This document shows, piece by piece, positions 1-8,222 of a stretch of DNA of 64,000 bases (its first letter is position 1; each line of letters opens with the position of its first letter). This DNA comes from Kocuria sp. cx-455 (GTDB lineage: Bacteria > Actinomycetota > Actinomycetes > Actinomycetales > Micrococcaceae). The stretch is from NCBI RefSeq assembly GCF_014698015.1, contig NZ_JACXBS010000002.1, positions 124,001 to 188,000 on the forward strand, read 5' to 3'. Below the pieces are notes generated by a model. It saw nothing but the letters and a program-made list of their open reading frames with translations. It had not been told where the DNA came from and made no database searches. Position numbers and translations under genes: made by a program.

Positions 1-221
1 CGGCCCGTGCCGGAGGAACGGGCCCACAGCACCGCAGAGTTGGACGAGACGTCACCGGAGGCGACGCCGCTGGGCAAAGTCAGGCGCTTGCTGACCAGCC
101 CCGGGGTGTGGCGGTCACCGCGGTGTGCGACCGCGCTACCGGGAACGGCGATGAGGGCCGCGCCGGCCAGGCCACCGGAGATGAGTTGACGACGGTTGAT
201 GGGCGCATTGTTGGTAGTCAT
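1..221 (-). CDS. PhoD-like alkaline phosphatase, N-terminal part (runs off the left edge)
   Basis: Only the first 73 codons are present. The product starts MTTNNAPINRRQLISGG, a twin-arginine signal (RRQLI) followed by a hydrophobic stretch and an AVA-H cleavage site, so it is probably exported folded by the Tat system. The mature start reads RLTLPSGVASGDVSSNSAVLW, the conserved opening of the PhoD N-terminal domain (GVASGD...VLW). PhoD enzymes are secreted metal-dependent phosphodiesterases/phosphatases used for phosphate scavenging. The catalytic domain lies outside the window, so the enzyme assignment rests on the signal and the domain start only. Confidence 0.75.
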   Translation of the reverse strand, partial: MTTNNAPINRRQLISGGLAGAALIAVPGSAVAHRGDRHTPGLVSKRLTLPSGVASGDVSSNSAVLWARSSGTG

Positions 222-357
222 GGGCTCATGGTGGCGGCCCCGAGTGACATGCAACTTGCGGGTACCTGAACAGCAATCGCGCTGGCTTCGTCCTCGTTGC
301 GGGAGTAGTTCTAGGCTGTACGGGGTAAGAGTTCATGCGGAAAGTAGGGTGCAGTCG

Positions 358-1110
358 GTGGAGATCGACCCCAGGGCAGTATTCGACGTGGTGGATCTGC
401 TGGGCGTGATCACCAATGGGATTCTGGGTGGCGTGGTGGCCCGGCACCTGAAAATGGACCTGGTGGGGTTCGTGATCCTGGCCATTGTGTCCGGCCTTGG
501 CGGGGGCATGCTGCGCGACACCCTGCTGCAACAGGGTTTCCCGGTGGCTCTGACCAATCCCGCCTACCTGACCACCGCTCTGGCCGGCGCGCTGATCGCC
601 TACCTGCTGCCGTTGGAACAGCGGTGGACGCAGCGCGGGTTGTTCTTCGCCGACACGCTCTCGGTCGGTTGTTGGGCCGCCACCGGAACCATCAAGGGTA
701 TGGCCGCCGGGCTGGGCTGGATGCCTTCCATTTTGTTGGGCGTGGTCACCGCCGTGGGCGGTGGAATGATTCGCGACATTGCCGTGGGGCGGGTGCCCGC
801 AATCTTTGGCGGCAACACGTTGTACGCGACCAGCGCCTTGATCGCCAGTGCGGAAATGTTTGTTCTGGCCGAGCTGGGACAGCCCAACATCGGCATGGGC
901 GGTGCTATTGCCCTCAGTGCCGTGCTCAGCTTGGCGGCTCGGCGGTTTGGCTGGCGGTTGCCAGGCCCGGCGAACCTCAACCCGAAAGCCTTCAAACGAC
1001 TGGCCCGATTGCCTCGCCCCGGAAAGCGTTACCGCAAGAAACACGAACCCGTTCGCGGGAGGACGGACCCAAAGGGTGGGAGTAGCATCGGCCAGGAAGG
1101 CAGCAACTAG
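358..1110 (+). CDS. TRIC/YicG-type membrane channel protein (UPF0126 family)
   Basis: A polytopic membrane protein of about 250 residues built from two related halves, each with the family signature GGGM(L/I)RD (VSGLGGGMLRDTLL and VTAVGGGMIRDIAV). Members are annotated as trimeric intracellular cation channels or as glycine transporters (YicG), so the substrate is unresolved. GTG at 358 is chosen because AGTAGGG lies 8 nt upstream; GTG at 349 is an alternative. A TAGGCT -10 hexamer at 312-317 would give a leader of about 35 nt. The stop is 11 nt before the amidohydrolase start, so the two genes are probably cotranscribed. The C-terminal tail after the last helix is basic. Confidence 0.8.
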   Translation: MEIDPRAVFDVVDLLGVITNGILGGVVARHLKMDLVGFVILAIVSGLGGGMLRDTLLQQGFPVALTNPAYLTTALAGALIAYLLPLEQRWTQRGLFFADTLSVGCWAATGTIKGMAAGLGWMPSILLGVVTAVGGGMIRDIAVGRVPAIFGGNTLYATSALIASAEMFVLAELGQPNIGMGGAIALSAVLSLAARRFGWRLPGPANLNPKAFKRLARLPRPGKRYRKKHEPVRGRTDPKGGSSIGQEGSN

Positions 1111-1121
1111 GAGGGCACAGC

Positions 1122-2387
1122 ATGGCATCCACCCACGTGGCAGAGCAGATTTTGAGGGGTCAGTCGAGCATCAAGGACTGGCAGGAGGAGTTGTACAAGG
1201 ACTTCCATTCCCATCCGGAACTGGGTTTTTACGAGGAACGCACGTCCGCAATCGTGGCCAAAAAACTCAACGAATTCGGGTTTGAGGTTCACGAAAAGGT
1301 GGGGCCCACCGGCGTCGTCGGCGTGTTGCGCAACGGTGACGGACCCGTGGTACTGATGCGCGCTGACATGGATGCCTTGCCCGTGAAGGAGGCCACCGGC
1401 CTGGACTACGCGAGTACCGAGACGTTCACCGATGAGAACGGAACCACCACGCCGGTGATGCACGCGTGCGGCCACGACGTGCACGTGTCCTCCCTGCTAG
1501 GTGCCGCTCGCCTCATGTCCGAATCCAAGGACGCCTGGCAGGGTACCTTCATAGCGCTGTTCCAACCCGCCGAAGAACTCGGCACGGGAGCCCAGGCCAT
1601 GGTGGATGGCGGCCTGGCAGATGTGATCCCGCAGCCGACCGTGGCGTTGGGTCAGCACGTGATGGCCCAACCCGCGGGAACTGTCTGCACGCACGAGGGC
1701 CCGTTCCTGTCGATGGCGGCGAGCCTTCGCGTAACCCTGTTCGGGCGGGGGAGTCACGGCTCCATGCCGCATCTGTCCATTGATCCTGTGGTGTTGGCGG
1801 CCATGGTGGTCGTGCGACTTCAGGCGGTGGTAGCCCGGGAAATCGAACCGGGTGAATTCGCCGTGTTGACCGTGGGCAAGATCGCGGCCGGGACCAAGAG
1901 CAACATCATTGACGATCACGCCGTGCTCGAACTGAACATCCGTGCGTACGACCCCGCGGTGAAGGATCAGCTGGTCGGGGCCATTGAGCGTATTTCACTC
2001 GCGGAATCACAAGCCTCCGGCTCGGCCAAGGAACCCGAGATCGAAGTGATCAACAACTACCCGCTCACCGACAACGAAGCTGGGGCCACTGCCACGGTTG
2101 CCGAGGCTTTCAACGGGTACTTCCCGGCAGAGGCCATCGCCCACTACGGCCGGCAAACCGCCAGCGAGGACTTCAGTGACGTTCCCACCGCGCTGGGTGT
2201 GCCGTACACCTACTGGGCCGTGGGAGGCGCCGATCCCGAGGCCTATGCGCAAGCGAAGGCCAAGGGAACCGTAACGCAGGACATCCCGGGCAACCACTCG
2301 CCCATGTTCGCCCCCGTCATCCAACCCACGCTGACGAACGCCACGGCGGCTATCGTGGTGGCCGCATCCGCGTGGCTGGGTAAGTAG
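1122..2387 (+). CDS. M20 family amidohydrolase / metallopeptidase (hippurate hydrolase-like)
   Basis: 421 residues, the usual length for the M20D amidohydrolases that cleave N-acyl or amide bonds of amino-acid conjugates using a two-metal centre. Visible motifs are RADMDALPV (80-88), HACGHD (114-119, with C116 and H118 as likely metal ligands), PAEELGTG (149-156), H179 in LGQHV, and a C-terminal GNHSP histidine. No signal peptide is seen, so it is cytoplasmic. The start is supported by GGAGG 7 nt upstream. It follows the channel gene closely and may share its transcript. The natural substrate cannot be read from the sequence; hippurate, indole-acetyl or acetyl-amino-acid conjugates are all possible. 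Confidence 0.85.
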   Translation: MASTHVAEQILRGQSSIKDWQEELYKDFHSHPELGFYEERTSAIVAKKLNEFGFEVHEKVGPTGVVGVLRNGDGPVVLMRADMDALPVKEATGLDYASTETFTDENGTTTPVMHACGHDVHVSSLLGAARLMSESKDAWQGTFIALFQPAEELGTGAQAMVDGGLADVIPQPTVALGQHVMAQPAGTVCTHEGPFLSMAASLRVTLFGRGSHGSMPHLSIDPVVLAAMVVVRLQAVVAREIEPGEFAVLTVGKIAAGTKSNIIDDHAVLELNIRAYDPAVKDQLVGAIERISLAESQASGSAKEPEIEVINNYPLTDNEAGATATVAEAFNGYFPAEAIAHYGRQTASEDFSDVPTALGVPYTYWAVGGADPEAYAQAKAKGTVTQDIPGNHSPMFAPVIQPTLTNATAAIVVAASAWLGK

Positions 2388-2513
2388 CGGCCAGGCATCA
2401 CCTGCGCACCTGCGGGTGTATGTGCGTTCTGAGCACGGGCAAGCGAGGCACACACCTTGCAACAACCCTGCGACTGGAATGACCCCCCGCCTTCTGAATG
2501 GAAAATCAGCACG

Positions 2514-3386
2514 ATGATGTCGCCGAACATCCACAAGCACACTGGCCAACTACATCAGCTGGCTGCCGGACGACGGCACTCGGTTGGTCTGGTTGCAGAC
2601 GGTACAACCGTGGCGGTCGGCGACAACGCATCGGGCGAATGCGACGTCGGCACCTGGCGGGGTGTCGCATCCGTCGCCGCTGGAAACGTGCACACCGCCA
2701 GGAACACAGGCCGTTCTCACACCGTGGGACTGCTCGACGACGGCCGTGTGATCGCGACGGGGTGGAACTCCGACGGTCAGTGTGACGTCGGGGAGTGGTC
2801 AGGCATCGTGAGCATCGCCGCGGGGTGGCGGCGCACGTTAGGAATTCTGGCAGACGGCTCCGTTCTCGCGACCGGCCGTGAGACTGAAGGCGCCTGTGAT
2901 GTCGGCGGGTGGCAGGAGGTCGTCGCCGTTGCCTGCGGTGACTGGCATTCAGTGGGACTCCGCGCCGACGGAACCGCGGTAGCAACCGGAAGCAATCGTC
3001 TACGCCAGTGCGAGATCGCGGGTTGGCACGAGCTGGCTGCGATCACAGCAGGTTACCTGCACACCGTAGGTATCACCGCGGGCGGCCGCGCACTGAGCAC
3101 GGGTGATCCGAGCTCCGGCGCCTGCGGCGTGTCGCAGTGGTGCGACCTGGTCGGCGTCTCTGCTGGTAGCTACCACACGGTGGCAGTCGATGTTCACGGC
3201 CGGGTATTTGCTGTTGGGAACAACGACAACAGGCAATGTGAGGTCAACACTTGGCAAGACGTCATTGCCGTTGCCGCGGGTTCTGCACACACGTTGGGGC
3301 TCCGCGCCGACGGCACCGTACTGGCCACCGGAACCAATCGCGATGGACAGTGCGAGACCCATGGCTGGAAGCTCACGAGCGAGTAG
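2514..3386 (+). CDS. RCC1-like repeat protein (seven-blade beta-propeller)
   Basis: About 290 residues consisting almost only of seven tandem repeats of about 39 residues following the pattern AAGxxHTVGLxADGTxVATGxNxxGQCxVxxWxxVxxV, which is the RCC1 (regulator of chromosome condensation) propeller repeat. Seven copies suffice for one closed propeller. Repeat 2 carries an extra stretch of about nine residues (HTARNTGRSH) between the AAG and HTVGL elements. There is no signal peptide or membrane segment, so the protein is probably cytoplasmic. ATG 2514 (or 2517) is chosen because the repeats start soon after it, but the ribosome site is weak; an in-frame start at 2457 is possible. RCC1 propellers usually bind proteins; no partner is indicated here. 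Confidence 0.75.
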   Translation: MMSPNIHKHTGQLHQLAAGRRHSVGLVADGTTVAVGDNASGECDVGTWRGVASVAAGNVHTARNTGRSHTVGLLDDGRVIATGWNSDGQCDVGEWSGIVSIAAGWRRTLGILADGSVLATGRETEGACDVGGWQEVVAVACGDWHSVGLRADGTAVATGSNRLRQCEIAGWHELAAITAGYLHTVGITAGGRALSTGDPSSGACGVSQWCDLVGVSAGSYHTVAVDVHGRVFAVGNNDNRQCEVNTWQDVIAVAAGSAHTLGLRADGTVLATGTNRDGQCETHGWKLTSE

Positions 3387-3438
3387 CCCTGACGCCCCGT
3401 TGAGGGGAAGTTCGCACTCGATCCGAGTCTGCGGAGGA

Positions 3439-4017
3439 TCACTGTGCCCCGCCGCGCGAGACGTACTCCTCAATGAGGACACCGGACTTGAAAGTGCGAG
3501 AATCGATCAGATCGAATCTGCGTGGGTCATAGGGTGCCGTGCCGAATAGAGGGACCCCGCTGCCGAAGACCATGGAGCTGCGTTTCAGGACGAGGCGATC
3601 GATCTCCGAGACGAGGGTGCCCGCGAGTTCACCGCCGCCGCAGAGCCAGATGTCCAGGCCGTCTTCCTGCTTCAGAGTACGGACGGTTGCGAGTGGATCA
3701 TCAGTGAGGGTGATCGCCGGGTCGACGTCGCGGGCTTGGCGGCTCGCGACGACCTGCCGCAGGTGTGGATAGGGGCTGGCGATGCCGACATCCAGGGCGG
3801 GTGTAAGGGTGTTCCATCCCAGGATCACGGTGTCGAACCGGGTTTTTGGGGGCTCGATGCCCAACGCTGTGTGTGCATGCACGGGCAGCGCATCCGCGTA
3901 CTCACCGAAAACAACGGACGCATGGTCGCCTTCGACGAGGAACGCATCGAACCCGCCCGTCGGGTCGGCGATGTAACCGTCGATGCTGACGGCGACGTAG
4001 TAGACGAGTTCTCGCAT
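3439..4017 (-). CDS. Dihydrofolate reductase family protein (RibD C-terminal domain)
   Basis: 192 residues. The start MRELVYYVAVSIDGYIAD matches the opening strand of the RibD-C/DHFR-like family, followed by the nucleotide-binding region with WLCGGGELAGTL and a C-terminal VFGSGVPLF. Family members are NAD(P)H-dependent reductases of pterin- or pyrimidine-like substrates, often of unknown role. ATG 4017 is preceded by GGAGCG at good spacing. It is divergent from a TetR regulator across a 62-nt gap filled by a long palindrome, so this gene is the probable regulatory target. It is not the housekeeping FolA. Confidence 0.8.
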   Translation of the reverse strand: MRELVYYVAVSIDGYIADPTGGFDAFLVEGDHASVVFGEYADALPVHAHTALGIEPPKTRFDTVILGWNTLTPALDVGIASPYPHLRQVVASRQARDVDPAITLTDDPLATVRTLKQEDGLDIWLCGGGELAGTLVSEIDRLVLKRSSMVFGSGVPLFGTAPYDPRRFDLIDSRTFKSGVLIEEYVSRGGAQ

Positions 4018-4029
4018 TTGCGCTCCAAT

Positions 4030-4068
4030 CACGACAGATGTCGTAGTTAAAGTACAACAGCTGTCGTG
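4030..4068. promoter_or_regulatory. 39-nt palindromic operator between the TetR and DHFR-like genes
   Basis: The outer arms CACGACAG (4030-4037) and CTGTCGTG (4061-4068) are perfect complements. The centre, TGTNGTANTTNAANTACNACA around 4049, is also symmetric. About 32 of 39 positions are palindromic. It lies in the only gap between the divergent genes and ends 11 nt before the regulator start, so it is very probably the binding site of the adjacent TetR protein, repressing both promoters. Confidence 0.8.
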
Positions 4069-4079
4069 GTTTGGATAGC

Positions 4080-4655
4080 ATGAGGTACATGGCCCGGAAT
4101 GACGAACGCCGCTCTGCCCTCGCTGATGCGGGGATCCGTGTGCTTGCAGAGGAAGGTGCACGCGGTCTTACTCATCGCGCCGTCGACACCATTGCCGGCA
4201 CGCCGCGCGGTACGGCCTCGAACTACTTCCCCACGCGGGACGACCTCATCACGGCGCTGGTCGATCGCATCGAAGAACGGCTTACTCCCGACCCCGGTAC
4301 CATCCCGGCACGGGAGTCACGCCCGCCCAACAAAGCACTGTTCGCCGACTATCTGCGCGATGTGGTGCGACGGCTCAGCATCGACCCCCACGTCTCTCTT
4401 GCGCTGTTCGAACTGCGGCTCGAAGCGACCCGCAAACCTACCGTGGCCACGGCGCTCGGAGCATGGCGGCAGCGCGCATTCCGCGACGATGTGGTGTTCA
4501 ACGCCGCCACCGGGCTCCCCGGGGGGCGAACCGAGATCGCGTTACTGCACTACGCGATCGACGGCCTCATGCTTGATCACCTCACCGTGCCACTCGACAC
4601 CGGTCTCACGATCGATGCGGCCGTCAATGAGTTCGTCGAACGGATTCTCAAGTAG
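4080..4655 (+). CDS. TetR family transcriptional regulator
   Basis: 191 residues. The N-terminal helix-turn-helix spans about residues 28-55 (GLTHRAVDTIAGTPRGTASN followed by YFPTRDDL), a classic TetR DNA-binding domain ending in the Y/F-P element. The C-terminal half is a variable all-helical ligand and dimer domain whose inducer cannot be predicted. ATG 4080 has GGAT just upstream; TTG 4071 and ATG 4089 are alternatives. The gene faces away from the DHFR-like reductase over the 4030-4068 palindrome, implying autoregulation and control of that reductase. Confidence 0.88.
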   Translation: MRYMARNDERRSALADAGIRVLAEEGARGLTHRAVDTIAGTPRGTASNYFPTRDDLITALVDRIEERLTPDPGTIPARESRPPNKALFADYLRDVVRRLSIDPHVSLALFELRLEATRKPTVATALGAWRQRAFRDDVVFNAATGLPGGRTEIALLHYAIDGLMLDHLTVPLDTGLTIDAAVNEFVERILK

Positions 4656-4806
4656 TCATTGGTGCGGGTTCACCGTCAAGAACGGGGGAATCACGGAGAA
4701 CGCACCCATCTTCGACCGGCCCTCCCAGGGCCCGCCTGAATAAGCCTGAGCAGGGGGTAGTCCTTGATTTAGAAATATTATTCGGATCAAGTATGTTGCG
4801 GTTGTT

Positions 4807-5862
4807 ATGAAGGGTTTTGGTTTTCTGAGTTTCGGCCATTACGGTTCCGGTCGCGGGCCCGGTGATCCCGACGCGCGCCAGTCGTTGCGGGATGCCGTCG
4901 AGATCGCGGAAGGTGCCGATGAACTGGGCGTCAACGGCGCGTACGTCCGTGTCCACCACTATGCGCGTCAGTCGGCGTCCCCCATGCCGTTGTTGAGTGC
5001 CATCGCGGCGCGCACCCGCAACATCGAAGTGGGTACCGGCGTGATCGACATGCGATACGAGAACCCCCTGTACTTCGCGGAAGAAGCTGCGCAGCTGGAT
5101 CTTCTGGCGGATGGCCGGGTGGCTCTCGGCGTGAGCCGGGGATCTCCGGAGCCGGCACTGCGCGGTTGGGAGTCCTTCGGCTACACGGGGTCCGAGGACC
5201 CGCGCGGTGCGGATATTGCGCGCGAGCACTTCCAGAAGTTCATGCGAGCTATCAAGGGCGACGCCATGACCTACGCGGATCCCGCCCAGTACGGCGCCGG
5301 GGCCAAGTTGGCCATTGAGCCGCAGTCGCCCGGTCTGGCCGAGCGTATCTGGTGGGGTGCCGGGTCAGCCAAGACCGCTGAATGGGCCGGCGAACAGGGC
5401 GTGAACCTCATGAGTTCCACGCTGCTGACCGAAGCCAACGAGGGTTCCTTCGCGCAGCAGCAGGCCGAGCAGGTGCGTCGGTTCCGCGAGGCGTTCCGCG
5501 CCGCCGGCCACGCCCGCACACCGCGCACCTCGGTCAGTCGCAGCGTGTTCCCCATTGTGGGGCCCGAGGACGAGATCTTCTCCTACATGGGGGCGCGCGA
5601 ATCCCGGGACCAGGTGGGCGTGATCGACGGGTTCACCTCGATTTTCGGGCGCACCTACGCCGGCCCGCCGGACACCCTGGTAGAGCAGTTGAAACAGGAT
5701 CGGGCCGTGATGGAATCGGACACCCTGATGCTCACAATTCCCAGCCAGCTGGGGCCCGAACTGAACCTGCGCATCCTCGAGAACTTCGCCAAGTACGTGG
5801 CGCCCGAGCTCGGGTGGCAACCGAATACCGAAGGCCCCGTGACGGGGTACGAGATGTCCTGA
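4807..5862 (+). CDS. LLM class flavin-dependent oxidoreductase (luciferase-like monooxygenase)
   Basis: 351 residues with the bacterial luciferase-like TIM barrel. It begins MKGFGFLSFGHYG and contains the family's GTGVIDMRYENPLYFAEEAA and LADGRVALGVSRG segments, which line the FMN/F420 pocket. Such enzymes oxidise small organic substrates with reduced flavin; the substrate here is unknown. No Shine-Dalgarno sequence precedes the ATG. A TATGTT hexamer ends 9 nt upstream in an AT-rich stretch (4764-4797), so the message may be leaderless or nearly so. The gene stands alone between the TetR gene and trhO. Confidence 0.85.
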   Translation: MKGFGFLSFGHYGSGRGPGDPDARQSLRDAVEIAEGADELGVNGAYVRVHHYARQSASPMPLLSAIAARTRNIEVGTGVIDMRYENPLYFAEEAAQLDLLADGRVALGVSRGSPEPALRGWESFGYTGSEDPRGADIAREHFQKFMRAIKGDAMTYADPAQYGAGAKLAIEPQSPGLAERIWWGAGSAKTAEWAGEQGVNLMSSTLLTEANEGSFAQQQAEQVRRFREAFRAAGHARTPRTSVSRSVFPIVGPEDEIFSYMGARESRDQVGVIDGFTSIFGRTYAGPPDTLVEQLKQDRAVMESDTLMLTIPSQLGPELNLRILENFAKYVAPELGWQPNTEGPVTGYEMS

Positions 5863-5960
5863 GCCGAGCCGGCGGCGTCGTTCGGTGGTCGGCAACGACG
5901 ACGTCGCCAAGCTCACCCTCCCGGGGTCGCTCACCGCGTGTGGGCAGCCCCGCACTCACT

Positions 5961-5966
5961 TAAACT
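5961..5966 (+). promoter_or_regulatory. Leaderless -10 element for trhO
   Basis: TAAACT followed by 7 nt and then ATG 5974. Confidence 0.6.
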
Positions 5967-5973
5967 GGTGGGT

Positions 5974-6864
5974 ATGTCCCTGCCGAAAATTGTGCTGTTC
6001 TATGTCTTCACGCCCCTGGCCGATCCCGAGGCAATCAAGCTGTGGCAGCAGAACCTCGCCGAGCGCGCCAACGTGAAGGGGCGCATCATCGTCTCCGAGC
6101 AGGGCATCAACGCGACCGTGGGTGGGGACATCCACGACGTCAAGCGGTACCTGAAGGGCCTCAAGGAGTACGCGCCGTTCAAGGACGCGGACATCAAATG
6201 GTCGGACGGAGCGGGAAACGACTTTCCGCGGTTGAGTGTCAAGGTGCGTCCGGAGTTGGTGACCTTTCACGCCCCGGATCCCATCACCGTGACCGAGGAT
6301 GGCGTGCGCGGTGGTGGCACGCACCTGAAGCCACACCAGCTGCACGAGCTCATGGAACAGCGCGGGGAAGAGGTGGTGTTCTTCGACGGCCGCAATGCCA
6401 TGGAAGCGCGGATCGGGAAGTTCAAGGACGCGCTGGTTCCGGAGACGGACAGAACCCGCGATTTCATTGACGAGATCGAGTCGGGAAAGTACGACGCGTT
6501 CAAGGACAAGCCCGTGGTCACCTATTGCACGGGCGGCATCCGCTGTGAAGTCCTGTCCGTACTGATGAAGAACCGCGGTTTCCAGGATGTCTATCAACTG
6601 GACGGCGGGATCGTCCGCTACGGCGAGGCGTACGGCAATAAGGGGCTGTGGGACGGTTCGCTGTACGTGTTCGACAACCGGATGCACATGGAGTTCGAGC
6701 CTGGTGCCCAGTCACTCGGGATGTGTGTCGAGTGCGGCAAGGCCACGCCCCGGTACATCAACTGCGCTGAGCGCAGCTGTCGGCAATTATTCCTGTGCTG
6801 CGAGGGCTGCAGCGCATCGGGCGCGCGCGATCACTGCCCGGACTGCGTTCCGGTGCCCGCCTGA
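5974..6864 (+). CDS. trhO: tRNA uridine(34) 5-hydroxylase TrhO (YceA/UPF0176 rhodanese family)
   Basis: 296 residues. TrhO hydroxylates U34 of tRNA to 5-hydroxyuridine using oxygen. The N-terminal acylphosphatase-like domain contains [15 protein letters not shown] (37-51). A rhodanese domain (about 110-215) has its active cysteine at C185 in [11 protein letters not shown]. The C-terminus carries a zinc-type cysteine cluster ([29 protein letters not shown]). The start follows the conserved N-terminus and fits a leaderless promoter. Domain order and length match the family. Confidence 0.9.
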   Translation: MSLPKIVLFYVFTPLADPEAIKLWQQNLAERANVKGRIIVSEQGINATVGGDIHDVKRYLKGLKEYAPFKDADIKWSDGAGNDFPRLSVKVRPELVTFHAPDPITVTEDGVRGGGTHLKPHQLHELMEQRGEEVVFFDGRNAMEARIGKFKDALVPETDRTRDFIDEIESGKYDAFKDKPVVTYCTGGIRCEVLSVLMKNRGFQDVYQLDGGIVRYGEAYGNKGLWDGSLYVFDNRMHMEFEPGAQSLGMCVECGKATPRYINCAERSCRQLFLCCEGCSASGARDHCPDCVPVPA

Positions 6865-6920
6865 CACGCATCGTTTTCACCGGGGTCTTCGTGCCCCGCG
6901 CCACGTACTGCAAAACCTCG

Positions 6921-6926
6921 TAACCT
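6921..6926 (+). promoter_or_regulatory. Leaderless -10 element for the DUF488 gene
   Basis: TAACCT, 6 nt, then ATG 6933; no ribosome-binding site between. Confidence 0.65.
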
Positions 6927-6932
6927 TGAACT

Positions 6933-7484
6933 ATGACTCAACCCGCGACCCTCATGACCTTCGGCCACGGCACCGCGGATCGCGGCGAGCTGGCCCGGTT
7001 GCTCCGCGGTGCCCGCGTCGAACGAATCGTGGACGTGCGCAGGTTCCCGGGTAGTCGACGCAACGACGCCGCCGCACGCGGCCAGATCGAGGAGCTCGCC
7101 CACGAGCTGGGTATCGAATACGTGTGGGATGGACGCTTGGGCGGTCGCCGCTCGCTCACCAAGGCCGAGGACGAGGTATCACCGGATCAATGGTGGCGCG
7201 TCAAGGCCTTCCGTGCCTATGCCGCGTGGACCCGCACCGAGGAATTTCGTGCCGGCATGGCCGATTTGCTAGCCGGTCTGGACGACAAACGCACGGCCGT
7301 GATGTGTTCGGAATCCGTGTGGTGGCGCTGTCACAGGCGCATCATTTCAGATGTGGCCACTGCGGAGTACGGTGTGCGCGTGGTACATCTGATGCACAAC
7401 GGAAAATTCACGGTGCACGAACCCAGCGAGGGACTGCGCCTGGACGATCGCAGAGACCCGGTATGGGACGGCGCGCAGGCATGA
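6933..7484 (+). CDS. DUF488 family protein
   Basis: 183 residues. Characteristic features are the opening TFGHGTADRGEL, the IVDVRRFPGSRRN segment, and MCSESVWWRCHRRIISD near residues 125-145, where the family keeps paired cysteines and CHR. DUF488 proteins are widespread and of unknown biochemical role; the C..E..CHR pattern suggests a metal or nucleotide site. It overlaps the MOSC gene by ATGA (7481-7484), so translation of the two is coupled. Confidence 0.85.
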   Translation: MTQPATLMTFGHGTADRGELARLLRGARVERIVDVRRFPGSRRNDAAARGQIEELAHELGIEYVWDGRLGGRRSLTKAEDEVSPDQWWRVKAFRAYAAWTRTEEFRAGMADLLAGLDDKRTAVMCSESVWWRCHRRIISDVATAEYGVRVVHLMHNGKFTVHEPSEGLRLDDRRDPVWDGAQA

Positions 7485-8167
7485 GTCAGACACAAGTAAC
7501 GGTGAGTGGACCGACGATCACGGACGCCTCGATCACCCTGCTGCGGACCGGCGAGGTGAAGACCCAGCACTGGGGGTCCTCGCGCAGGTTCCGAACGGCC
7601 GCCGTGAAGACGCCGCACACCGATCCGGTTCGCCTGACGGTCACGGGTTTCGTGGGGGACGAGCAAGGGAACCCGAAATATCACGGTGGGACCGAGAAGG
7701 CCGTGTGCTGTTACCCGGCCGAACACTATGACGAGTGGCGTGCCGAGGGACTTCAGCTGCCGGACGGCGCGTTCTTCGAGAACCTCACCATTCGGGGTGC
7801 CACCGAGGACAGGGTGTTCCTGGGTGATGTCTACCGAGTGGGCGGCGCTGTCGTCCAGGTGACCCAGCCGCGCACGCCCTGCGCGACCATTTCCAAGAAG
7901 TGGTCCAACCCAGACCTCCCCAAGCTCATGATGAGCACCAATCGCTGCGGGTACTACCTGCGGGTGCTCGACGAGGGTGACGTCGAGGTCGGAGACCGCT
8001 TCGAGTTCGTGTCCCGCCTGCCGGATGCGGTGTCCTGCGCCTTCGTGAGTCGGATCATGAACGTGGAGCGAGGAGACCTAGCGGCCATGCGCGAGCTGCT
8101 CGAAGCCCCCGAATTTCCCGAACGCTGGCGCAAGCAACTGCTGCGTCGCCTGGGCAAAAGCGCCTGA
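7481..8167 (+). CDS. MOSC domain protein, YiiM-like
   Basis: 228 residues aligning along its length with YiiM: GDEQGNPKYHGGTEKAVCCY, then a GENL-equivalent FFENLTIRG, then QVTQPRTPCATI with the conserved MOSC cysteine, and the C-terminal helical extension. MOSC domains transfer sulfur or bind molybdenum cofactor; YiiM reduces N-hydroxylated base analogues through the Mo-cofactor. Cytoplasmic. The ATG overlaps the DUF488 stop, and the pair forms a two-gene operon. A longer in-frame upstream extension exists but lies inside DUF488 and lacks homology. Confidence 0.85.
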   Translation: MSQTQVTVSGPTITDASITLLRTGEVKTQHWGSSRRFRTAAVKTPHTDPVRLTVTGFVGDEQGNPKYHGGTEKAVCCYPAEHYDEWRAEGLQLPDGAFFENLTIRGATEDRVFLGDVYRVGGAVVQVTQPRTPCATISKKWSNPDLPKLMMSTNRCGYYLRVLDEGDVEVGDRFEFVSRLPDAVSCAFVSRIMNVERGDLAAMRELLEAPEFPERWRKQLLRRLGKSA

Positions 8168-8222
8168 GCTCGCGCGCGAGTCGCGCTCGGCACTGATTGA
8201 ACCTCAGCCCGCGCGGTCCGGA

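Noticed and set aside
4718-4732. Small hairpin GGCCCT-CCC-AGGGCC after the TetR gene as a terminator
   Set aside because: Only 6 bp, no T-tract, and 60 nt past the stop; too weak to call.
7124-7480. An N-terminal extension of the MOSC protein
   Set aside because: The in-frame extension lies inside DUF488 in another frame and has no resemblance to YiiM; the ATGA overlap at 7481 is the natural start.
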